Assembly (NCBI GenBank): GCA_020635235.1 | Contig: JACKAF010000007.1 | Location: 1 to 6,304, forward strand | Direction of reading: 5' to 3' | Length of the DNA stretch: 6,304 bases | Source of the DNA: Pseudobdellovibrionaceae bacterium | Lineage (GTDB): Bacteria > Bdellovibrionota > FAC87 > UBA2466 > JACKAF01 | In this document: piece by piece, positions 1-4,974 of the stretch | Layout of the letters: the number at the start of each line of letters is the position of its first letter | Position numbering within the stretch: the stretch's first letter is position 1 | Made by a program: the position numbers and the translations under genes | The notes under the pieces: generated by a model | What the model was told of the DNA's origin: nothing | Seen by the model: the letters and a program-made list of their open reading frames with translations, nothing else | The model's database searches: none

Positions 1-17
1 AGGTAGATAGCCATGCT

Positions 18-38
18 CACAAAAGTGGTATTTTTGTG
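18..38. repeat. Small inverted repeat upstream of first promoter
   Basis: CACAAAA (18-24) and TTTTGTG (32-38) are perfect 7-base inverted arms around a 7-base loop. The repeat ends just before the -35 element at 40-45. It could be an operator half-site pair or a weak hairpin at the end of a gene lying left of the window. It has no proper T-tract after it and is AT-rich, so a terminator is not supported. Arms this short can occur by chance. Confidence 0.35.
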
Positions 39-39
39 C

Positions 40-68
40 TTGAAAGATTGCTGCCTGAGGGGTATTCT
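40..68 (+). promoter_or_regulatory. Sigma70-like promoter for 102-341 (and perhaps 390-1235)
   Basis: A TTGAAA box (40-45, 5 of 6 matches to TTGACA) is followed after exactly 17 bases by TATTCT (63-68, 4 of 6 matches to TATAAT). Transcription would start near 75, giving a leader of about 27 bases that includes the GAGGG ribosome site at 89-93 and the ATG at 102. This layout argues that the small ORF starts at 102, not at the in-frame GTG at 36, which would lie upstream of the -35 box. No better promoter was seen in the 48-base gap before 390, so the regulator gene may share this one. It is inferred from sequence match only. Confidence 0.5.
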
Positions 69-88
69 AGAATCACCAGGAACGTTAC

Positions 89-93
89 GAGGG
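89..93 (+). promoter_or_regulatory. Ribosome binding site GAGGG, fixes start at 102
   Basis: GAGGG lies 8 bases before the ATG at 102, a near-ideal Shine-Dalgarno placement. The in-frame GTG at 36 has only T-rich sequence in front of it, so this site decides the start. Confidence 0.6.
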
Positions 94-101
94 TCACACA
101 A

Positions 102-341
102 ATGCCGACACTAAAACAAGCCGATAGAAACATTCAAGCCAGCATCGCCGCAGCGAAGGCGAGTGCCGTCCGCGGTCCCGCGGCCTGGACAGCGCCTGAC
201 TCAGGAGCGCCGGCTGAAGAATGGGCAATGGCTCAGGCCAAGCGCATTCTTGAGTCTGCGTTCAGCGAAATAGGCTATGGGATGAAGAAACAAAAATGCC
301 GACGCCAACCGTTAGTGCTGAAGCCGGCCAAAGCGATCTAA
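102..341 (+). CDS. Hypothetical small protein, 79 aa
   Basis: I do not recognise this protein. It is 79 residues long. The first part is alanine-rich and probably helical (IQASIAAAKASAV near residues 10-22). A Pro/Gly/Ala-rich stretch follows (GPAAW and DSGAPAEEW, about 24-41), then a second likely helix (AMAQAKRILESAFSEIGYG, about 42-60). The tail is strongly basic (MKKQKCRR). There is no signal peptide and no membrane segment, so a small cytosolic, possibly nucleic-acid- or protein-binding product is conceivable; that is only a guess from charge. The start at ATG 102 is chosen because GAGGG sits 8 bases upstream and a plausible promoter lies at 40-68. The GTG at 36 would extend the frame by 22 residues but has neither. 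The stop is followed after 48 bases by the regulator gene on the same strand, so the two may be one transcript. It could be a non-coding leader with a chance ORF. Confidence 0.5.
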   Translation: MPTLKQADRNIQASIAAAKASAVRGPAAWTAPDSGAPAEEWAMAQAKRILESAFSEIGYGMKKQKCRRQPLVLKPAKAI

Positions 342-378
342 GATCTCTTTTCCCGACTTCAAAAACTTTGCGAGTACT

Positions 379-382
379 GAGG
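379..382 (+). promoter_or_regulatory. Ribosome binding site for the 390 gene
   Basis: GAGG at 379-382 lies 7 bases before the ATG at 390, supporting that start codon for the regulator gene. Confidence 0.6.
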
Positions 383-389
383 TACGTTA

Positions 390-1235
390 ATGGACACTCG
401 CGATTCTGAACGACCGGATATATTCCGTTACCACGACTATCGCGTTTTTTTAAAAGACTGGTTTGCTTTCCAGAAAAAAACGCGACGTGTTTTTTCTCTC
501 CGAAACTTATCCCGTAAAGCGAAGCTTGCCTCCGGGTATCTGCCGATGGTGTTATCGGGGGCGAGAAACCTATCCAGCAAAGCGATAGCGAAACTGACGC
601 CTCATCTTGGTTTGAATCCCCAGGAGTGCGCTTACCTGGACGCTTTAAAGGACTTGAGCGACGCCGGTTCCAGCGAACTGCAAACTCGCGCGTTTGAACT
701 TCTACAAAAAAATCGGACATACCAGGCGGCCAATCCGAAAGAAATGGAAGCTTACCGCTACCTAACGCATTGGTACTATGTTGCCATTCGTGAGATGGCG
801 ACGCTTCCCGGTTTTCAAGTCGACGCGGCGTGGATCCAATCGCGTTTGCTCTTTAAAGTGCCCCTAAAAGACATTCAGTCTGCGGTGGAATTCTTGCTAT
901 CACATGGATTCCTGGAAAAAGACGCATCCGGTGTTGTGCGTGCTGTGGACAGGGATGTTGATTGTTTGGGCGGGATATTCCGACTGGCATTGGGCAATTT
1001 TCATCGACAAATGTTGGGTTTGGCTGCCGAATCCCTCGAGGTGGCATCGCGCGCTGAGCGCAGTGTAGAAGGTTATACTTTGCCCATTCAGAAGAAGGAT
1101 TTTCCTAAGGTCGTTGCCATTCTCAAGGAGGCTTTTCAGCAGATTGGGAAGCTGGAAAACTCCAAAGACGCTTCCAATGAAATTTATCACGTTGCGCTTT
1201 CAGCTTTTCCCGTTACAAAGCGGGGCGGTGGTTAG
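390..1235 (+). CDS. TIGR02147/DUF4423-family putative regulator
   Basis: This 281-residue protein matches my recollection of the TIGR02147/DUF4423 family, common in Bdellovibrio-like bacteria and Fibrobacterota and usually called hypothetical or putative transcriptional regulator. Visible hallmarks are the N-terminal IFRYHDYRVFLKDW (11-24) and a helix-turn-helix-like stretch (about 36-69: FSLRNLSRKAKLASGYL, then VLSGARNLS). Next comes a central block with YRYLTHWYYVAIREM around 130-145 and a winged-helix-like part ending SHGFLEKD. Near the end is YHVALSAFPVTK, typical of the family's last strand. There is no signal peptide or membrane segment, so it is presumably a cytosolic DNA-binding protein, but no target is evident. 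The start is supported by GAGG 7 bases upstream. It probably shares the promoter at 40-68. Its last 23 bases overlap the 3' end of the opposing ABC gene. Codons 17-36 contain T7, A7 and T6 runs that form inverted repeats. The family call is fairly sure; the regulatory role is inferred. Confidence 0.85.
   Translation: MDTRDSERPDIFRYHDYRVFLKDWFAFQKKTRRVFSLRNLSRKAKLASGYLPMVLSGARNLSSKAIAKLTPHLGLNPQECAYLDALKDLSDAGSSELQTRAFELLQKNRTYQAANPKEMEAYRYLTHWYYVAIREMATLPGFQVDAAWIQSRLLFKVPLKDIQSAVEFLLSHGFLEKDASGVVRAVDRDVDCLGGIFRLALGNFHRQMLGLAAESLEVASRAERSVEGYTLPIQKKDFPKVVAILKEAFQQIGKLENSKDASNEIYHVALSAFPVTKRGGG
440..495 (+). repeat. Overlapping inverted repeats with T7, A7 and T6 tracts
   Basis: Segment 1 (440-451, TCGCGTTTTTTT) is the perfect 12-base reverse complement of segment 2 (474-485, AAAAAAACGCGA), with 22 bases between; those contain a further CTGG/CCAG pair (458-461 and 470-473). 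Segment 2 can instead pair with segment 3: AAAAAAC (475-481) with GTTTTTT (489-495), the latter ending in six T, with an extra G-U and C-G pair inside a short loop. The two foldings exclude each other, like an antiterminator and a terminator. Because the arms are A/T tracts, the second hairpin also has a T-tract on the minus strand, like a bidirectional terminator. All of it lies in codons 17-36 of the regulator gene. The repeats are certain; any function is inferred and the GC core is weak. Confidence 0.6.
706..738 (-). terminator. Weak candidate terminator on the minus strand
   Basis: Read on the minus strand, TCGGA (738-734) pairs with TCCGA (717-713) across a 16-base loop and is followed at once by seven T (712-706). 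This has the form of a Rho-independent terminator and would act on any ABC-operon transcript running antisense into the regulator gene about 475 bases past the ABC stop. The stem is only 5 pairs and the loop is large, so it is a weak candidate. Confidence 0.2.
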
Positions 1236-2949
1236 CCACCTGCTCCGATCGTTCTTTGGAAAAGGTTCCAGCTTTTCCATCGCGGATTTCAATGATTTGA
1301 TCACAGTACTCGATGGTACTTAACCGGTGCGCGATGACAATGGAGGTTCGCCCCTCCAAAAGGGTGCGAGTGGCTTCCATTAATTTTTGCTCGGCGATGC
1401 GGTCAATGCTGGCGGTAGCTTCATCGAGGATAAGCACCGGGGGATCAAAGACGAGGATGCGCGCAAAGGCGATAAGTTGCTTCTGACCAATCGAAAGATT
1501 GGCCCCACCCTCATGAATCGCCATGTCCAGACCGCCGCGGTCTTTGGCAAATTCCCAAAACTGCGCCCTTTGGCACTGCTCGATCAGGTAGGGATCGGGA
1601 TAAAGCCGGGAACCCAAGGTTAGGTTGTCGCGCAAGGTACCTTGTAGGAGATAGATTTCCTGATGTACCACCCCGAACTGGGTTCGCAGCGAACGTCGAT
1701 CCCAGTCTTCAATGGGTTTTCCCCCGACAAGGATTTGCCCGGAATCCGTGTCGTAGAACCGGAGAAGCAACCTGATGATTGTCGACTTTCCGCTTCCCGT
1801 CGGGCCCACGATGGCAAGGGACTGCCCGCTTGGAAGACTCAGAGTGACGTTTTTAAGAGCGGGAGCCGTACGGCTTGGATAGGTGAACGTGACATCCCGA
1901 AAATCCACACCCACAATTTCCTTTTCAATGTCTCCTATGGAGGACAGAGGTTCCATCTCGACCGGTTCATGGAGCAAGCTGAGCACCCGTTCCGTCGAGA
2001 CTCGCGCAGAGAGCAGCTGGTTGTATTTTTCGACGAGGTCTCTTACCGGTATGAAAAGGTTGCGGATGTAGCCGATAAAAGTGACCAGCACTCCTAGTGA
2101 AATGGTCTTATCCAAAACAGCATTGCCCCCCACCAGGAGAAGGGTCGTCATGGCGACACCATTCAACGTATTCGTGATGGGGTAGAGATTGGCATATACG
2201 CGTAAGGAGTGCATCTGCGCCTTGAAATGCTCATCCACAATACGTTCAAATTTTCGCAGCCGGCCTTCTTGCGCACCCAGCCTTTGAATCGTCGCGATCG
2301 CCCCGATGTTTTCCCCTAGGAAGGCGTTGATTTCAGAGAGCTTGGCGCGAGCCTGTCGGTAGGCGCTCGCCAAAAATCTCCCAAAAAGATGAATGCTAAG
2401 AAGTACAATCGGAAAGGTCGCCAAGACCCACACGGCGAGCTTTGCATCCAGCCACACCATGGCGAAGACTGTTCCTAATATCAGGATGATGTCCAAGGCT
2501 AAGACGGCCATGGAAGCGGTAAAAACTTCTCCGAGGGTCTTAATGTCGTTCACAATACGGGTAAGGATCCTGCCGACGGGATTCTTGTCGTAGTAGGGAA
2601 CAGGAAAATGGGTAACTCGTGCGAACAAGTCGACACGCAGCTTGTGTGTTATTTTTTGTCCTGCCGCCTGAACGAGGTAGGATTTTGTGGTGTTTAGCAC
2701 AAACTCCGCCACGATGAGGCCCAAGAAGCTAAGGCAATACGGAAAGAGGCGTTCAAAAGTTCCCCCGGGTCCTACCGTTGCGTCCACTGCCTTGCCGACG
2801 ACGATAGGTTTGGCGACGTCCATTATCATGGACCCGACAATGAGAATCCCCGCGATAATAAATGAGCTTTTGTAGGGTCTCAGATAGGGAAGGAAACCGC
2901 GGACGATTTGTTTGGCGGTGAAATGGCGCTGTGTTTCTGCAACCCTCAT
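1213..2949 (-). CDS. ABC exporter half-transporter, MdlB-like subunit
   Basis: This 578-residue protein fuses a six-helix exporter membrane domain (helices near 29-48, 67-89, 143-166, 168-190, 255-279 and 284-303) to an ATPase domain. Seen motifs: A-loop Tyr357, Walker A GPTGSGKST (382-390), Q-loop Gln430, signature LSIGQ (485-489; a variant of LSGGQ), Walker B VLILDE (505-510, catalytic Glu510 present) and switch His541. LSxGQKQL and LDEATASID are as I recall in E. coli MdlB. It should sit in the inner membrane and, paired with the subunit encoded upstream, export a hydrophobic substrate that I cannot name. The start at ATG 2949 is chosen over a GTG at 3003 because ATG overlaps the upstream stop as ATGA and has GGAGAG 4-5 bases before it. 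The last 19 residues (AGTFSKERSE onward) lack the usual GTHxEL tail, and the stop lies inside the opposing regulator gene. Exporter identity is sure; the MdlB analogy is likely. Confidence 0.93.
   Translation of the reverse strand: MRVAETQRHFTAKQIVRGFLPYLRPYKSSFIIAGILIVGSMIMDVAKPIVVGKAVDATVGPGGTFERLFPYCLSFLGLIVAEFVLNTTKSYLVQAAGQKITHKLRVDLFARVTHFPVPYYDKNPVGRILTRIVNDIKTLGEVFTASMAVLALDIILILGTVFAMVWLDAKLAVWVLATFPIVLLSIHLFGRFLASAYRQARAKLSEINAFLGENIGAIATIQRLGAQEGRLRKFERIVDEHFKAQMHSLRVYANLYPITNTLNGVAMTTLLLVGGNAVLDKTISLGVLVTFIGYIRNLFIPVRDLVEKYNQLLSARVSTERVLSLLHEPVEMEPLSSIGDIEKEIVGVDFRDVTFTYPSRTAPALKNVTLSLPSGQSLAIVGPTGSGKSTIIRLLLRFYDTDSGQILVGGKPIEDWDRRSLRTQFGVVHQEIYLLQGTLRDNLTLGSRLYPDPYLIEQCQRAQFWEFAKDRGGLDMAIHEGGANLSIGQKQLIAFARILVFDPPVLILDEATASIDRIAEQKLMEATRTLLEGRTSIVIAHRLSTIEYCDQIIEIRDGKAGTFSKERSEQVANHRPAL
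1227..1240. repeat. Short hairpin at convergent gene ends
   Basis: GGTGG (1227-1231) and CCACC (1236-1240) are perfect inverted arms around a TTAG loop that contains the TAG stop of the regulator gene. The hairpin lies at the tail-to-tail overlap and could slow polymerase or protect a 3' end on either strand. No T-tract follows on either strand, so it is not a classic terminator, and five pairs may be chance. Confidence 0.3.
1257..1279. repeat. 8-base inverted repeat just past the regulator stop
   Basis: TGGAAAAG (1257-1264) and CTTTTCCA (1272-1279) are perfect 8-base arms with a 7-base loop, 21 bases after the regulator stop and inside the last codons of the ABC gene. It is the only sizeable hairpin positioned to end the regulator transcript, but no T-run follows on the plus strand, so intrinsic termination is doubtful. 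It also marks where the ABC C-terminus leaves the family pattern. Confidence 0.35.
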
Positions 2950-4742
2950 ACGCTCTCCGCAGTTTCCACTAGGCCCCATTCTTGGGCTTCTTTCTGGTGC
3001 CACAACCTGTAATAGGTGCGAGAGTCGCGCAGCAGTTCTTCATGCGTGCCTCTTCCCGTCAGTTGGCCATTTTCAAGCAGCCATATTTCATCCAGCTGCG
3101 GCATGATGGACATGCGATGCGAGCATATGCACAGAGTAAGTTCCGGATAATCGGATAAAAGGCTTTTGATTATTCTCTCTTCCACATCAACATCGACTGC
3201 GGAGAAACAATCGTCCAACAAAAGAAGTTGGGGGTTTCGCACCAAGGCGCGAGACAAGGCAAGTCGCTGCTTTTGTCCACCTGAGAGGTTTACTCCGCGT
3301 TCTCCGAGCAAAGTGTCCGCGCCTTTGTCCAAACTCTGCACTTCCGCTAGCAGGGCAGTAGAGTGGAGCAGTCGATTTACAGCCGCTTCCGGCAGCGCTT
3401 CTTCCATACCCATAGAGATGTTGTCGCGCAGCTTTTCGCTAAACAGAAAGATCTGTTGTTCGACTGAGGCCACGTCCTTGCGCAAGCTAGGCAGTGGCAG
3501 GCTCACTACATCCGTCCCGTTGAAATAGATCGATTCCGCTTCGGGTTCGTTGAGACGGAGAATAAGGTTAAACAAGGTGGACTTTCCCGAACCCACGGGG
3601 CCGACAAGCCCGATACGTTGCCCCGGCCGAATGCGCAAGTCCCGCACATTGAGCTCGAAAGATTTAGTGTTGTCGGGATACCGGTATTGCAATCTCGGAA
3701 TCCAAAGACGCTCGCCGTATCCAGCGTGCGGTCGGTTGGACGGGCGCGCTATCGTGATGGTCGGGGTATTAAACACTTCTTCCAATCGTCGATAGGCCGC
3801 AAATCCTTCTCTATTCATGGTGACGGCCCAGCCAATCGCCTCCATGGGCCAGGTGATCTGAACCACATAGCGTTGGAAGGCTACGAATGTGCCCACAGTG
3901 ATCGCACCACTGATTACGTCCATCCCGCCCGCGAGCAGAATCATGAAAGTCCCAAGCGAAGTAATGAGACTGAGGGTGGGGGAAAAAAACGATTGGTAAC
4001 GTGCTAGCTTGATGCCCTCGCCACGGTACTCGGCGCTAAACTCGGAAAACAGTTCTTTCGATTTATTTTCAAACACAAGTGATTTCACGAGCCGAATCGC
4101 GGACAGGGTTTCCTGTGTGTACCCGCTCAGGCGCGACATCTTCTTTTGCGCGGCCTCAAACAAACTGTCTATGCGATCGCCGATCTTTGTTGTGAACCAA
4201 GGTACGATTGGAAAAAGACAAAACGTAAACAGTGTCAGTTTTGGGGATAAGTAAAGCATCGCCGGGATCATGAGCGCGAACAGAATAATAGCGTCCAGAG
4301 CGACGAGTAGTCCGGGGCCGACGGCCATGCGTATGGATTCTATGTCGTTTGTTGCCCGCGACATGAGATCTCCGGTACGGACGCGCTGGTAATAGTCGAG
4401 GGAGAGATTTTGCAAATGGGCGTACATCCGCCGACGCAAGTCGCGCGCAATAAAATGAGATGTTCCCACAAGGTACCAGCGCCAAAGGTAGCGCGTAACC
4501 GCTTGAGCGGCCATGAGTCCGAGAATGGACCACGCCGCAACTTGCAAGCCGACTCGTGAACCTGCGGTGACGGCATCGATAGCGCGTTTGACCGCGAGAG
4601 GCAGGGCGACGTTGGAGAGATCTACCAACACGAGGGCCACGAGCCCGATTCCCAACCTACCTTTGTAACGACCCAATAAGTGAAAGAACGGATAGTTCCT
4701 AAACCACCCAAAAATAGAAGCCTCCCAACCCCAAAGCCCCAT
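2946..4742 (-). CDS. ABC exporter half-transporter, MdlA-like subunit (degenerate ATP site)
   Basis: This 598-residue protein has an exporter membrane domain (helices near 30-50, 65-93, 142-165, 168-186, 252-274 and 280-300) followed by an ATPase domain. Seen motifs: Walker A GPVGSGKST (381-389), Q-loop Gln429, canonical signature LSGGQ (486-490), Walker B LLLLDD (506-511), D-loop SAVD (514-517), switch His542 and tail motif GTHEEL (565-570). Asp511 stands where the catalytic Glu should be, the mark of the degenerate half of heterodimeric exporters; I recall the same LDD and SAVD in E. coli MdlA. The partner is the next gene, joined by an ATGA overlap, so the pair is an operon making one inner-membrane exporter of unknown substrate. 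The ATG at 4742 has no good ribosome site, whereas GGGAGG lies 5 bases before an in-frame ATT (codon 10), so the true start is uncertain by about 9 residues. A candidate promoter is at 4756-4785. Family assignment is sure. Confidence 0.93.
   Translation of the reverse strand: MGLWGWEASIFGWFRNYPFFHLLGRYKGRLGIGLVALVLVDLSNVALPLAVKRAIDAVTAGSRVGLQVAAWSILGLMAAQAVTRYLWRWYLVGTSHFIARDLRRRMYAHLQNLSLDYYQRVRTGDLMSRATNDIESIRMAVGPGLLVALDAIILFALMIPAMLYLSPKLTLFTFCLFPIVPWFTTKIGDRIDSLFEAAQKKMSRLSGYTQETLSAIRLVKSLVFENKSKELFSEFSAEYRGEGIKLARYQSFFSPTLSLITSLGTFMILLAGGMDVISGAITVGTFVAFQRYVVQITWPMEAIGWAVTMNREGFAAYRRLEEVFNTPTITIARPSNRPHAGYGERLWIPRLQYRYPDNTKSFELNVRDLRIRPGQRIGLVGPVGSGKSTLFNLILRLNEPEAESIYFNGTDVVSLPLPSLRKDVASVEQQIFLFSEKLRDNISMGMEEALPEAAVNRLLHSTALLAEVQSLDKGADTLLGERGVNLSGGQKQRLALSRALVRNPQLLLLDDCFSAVDVDVEERIIKSLLSDYPELTLCICSHRMSIMPQLDEIWLLENGQLTGRGTHEELLRDSRTYYRLWHQKEAQEWGLVETAESV
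2953..2958 (-). promoter_or_regulatory. Ribosome binding site GGAGAG for the downstream ABC gene
   Basis: On the minus strand GGAGAG precedes the ATG at 2949 with 3 bases after the full hexamer (5 after its GGAG core). It lies in the last codons of the upstream ABC gene. It supports the 2949 start over GTG 3003 and suggests translational coupling of the two subunits. Confidence 0.65.
4721..4726 (-). promoter_or_regulatory. Shine-Dalgarno-like GGGAGG inside the start of the upstream ABC gene
   Basis: On the minus strand GGGAGG (4726-4721) lies 16 or more bases after the first ATG and 5 bases before the in-frame ATT at 4715-4713. It could be coincidental Trp/Glu codons (TGG GAG), or it could drive initiation at a rare ATT start. 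Confidence 0.25.
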
Positions 4743-4755
4743 AATCCGAATTTTG

Positions 4756-4785
4756 ACACTAAGAAATTGACGCGGAGCGGGTCAA
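4756..4785 (-). promoter_or_regulatory. Candidate promoter of the ABC operon
   Basis: On the minus strand TTGACC (4785-4780, 5 of 6 matches) is followed after 18 bases by TAGTGT (4761-4756, only 3 of 6 matches). Transcription would begin near 4749, just a few bases before the ATG at 4742, leaving no room for a ribosome site. Either the message is nearly leaderless, the start codon is further in, or the -10 call is wrong. Confidence 0.3.
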
Positions 4786-4874
4786 GCCGAGTGCTGAGTC
4801 CCACGCCTGAGGCGGCTTTGGCGCCGGCAGAACAACCCACGCGCGAAACTTTCTGGAGTCCGCCGCCAAGTGCC

Positions 4875-4891
4875 GGAAATCATGCATTTCC
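4875..4891. repeat. Inverted repeat upstream of the clpB promoter
   Basis: GGAAAT (4875-4880) and ATTTCC (4886-4891) are perfect inverted arms around CATGC. The centre lies about 36 bases upstream of the clpB -35 box, a position suited to an activator or to a repressor acting on either divergent promoter. It does not resemble the CIRCE element of HrcA. Function is unknown. Confidence 0.35.
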
Positions 4892-4918
4892 TTCACGGCG
4901 ACACAGGCTTATAGTGCT

Positions 4919-4948
4919 TTGACATCTGAGAAAACATACACATATTAA
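4919..4948 (+). promoter_or_regulatory. clpB promoter, sigma70-like with overlapping sigma32-like element
   Basis: A perfect TTGACA (4919-4924) is followed after 18 bases by TATTAA (4943-4948, 4 of 6 matches). A second reading fits heat-shock sigma32: the same -35 preceded by CT, a 13-base spacer and ACACATAT (4938-4945), matching 5 of the 7 fixed positions of CCCCATNT. Sigma32 control of clpB is known in E. coli and other proteobacteria; here it is inferred from the match. Confidence 0.6.
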
Positions 4949-4961
4949 GGTCATCATTTTG

Positions 4962-4966
4962 AAAGG
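4962..4966 (+). promoter_or_regulatory. Ribosome binding site of clpB
   Basis: AAAGG at 4962-4966 lies 8 bases before the ATG at 4975. A second purine run, GAGGG, abuts the ATG and is too close to serve. This supports the chosen start, which matches the usual ClpB N-terminus. Confidence 0.6.
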
Positions 4967-4974
4967 TGTGAGGG

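Larger units (their letters stand above)
4743..4974. other. Divergent intergenic region between ABC operon and clpB
   Basis: These 232 bases hold the candidate ABC promoter on the minus strand (4756-4785), a GC-rich middle (about 4770-4875) in which I see no gene, a 17-base inverted repeat (4875-4891) and the clpB promoter (4919-4948) with its ribosome site (4962-4966). An 80-codon plus-strand frame at 4680-4922 crosses the region but is antisense to the ABC start and has no ribosome site, so it is not called. Confidence 0.7.

Noticed and set aside
36..101. Extending the small protein to the in-frame GTG at 36
   Set aside because: It lacks a ribosome site, would start upstream of the best promoter's -35 box, and the ATG at 102 has an ideal GAGGG.
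296..409. 38-codon frame starting at ATG 296 and overlapping the regulator start
   Set aside because: It has no proper ribosome site, overlaps two better-supported genes, and looks like neither.
262..720. 152-codon minus-strand frame opposite the small gene and regulator
   Set aside because: It is antisense to the well-supported regulator, has no recognisable domain, and is composed as expected for a shadow.
1663..2097. 144-codon plus-strand frame inside the ABC gene
   Set aside because: It is antisense to conserved ATPase and membrane-domain codons and its product resembles no family; a shadow frame.
2950..3003. Longer start (GTG 3003) for the downstream ABC gene
   Set aside because: The ATG at 2949 overlaps the upstream stop as ATGA and has GGAGAG; the extra 18 Pro/Arg/Gly-rich residues do not look like an exporter N-terminus.
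4680..4922. 80-codon plus-strand frame across the divergent intergenic region
   Set aside because: It overlaps the ABC start antisense, ends within the clpB promoter, has no ribosome site, and its proline-rich product looks non-coding.
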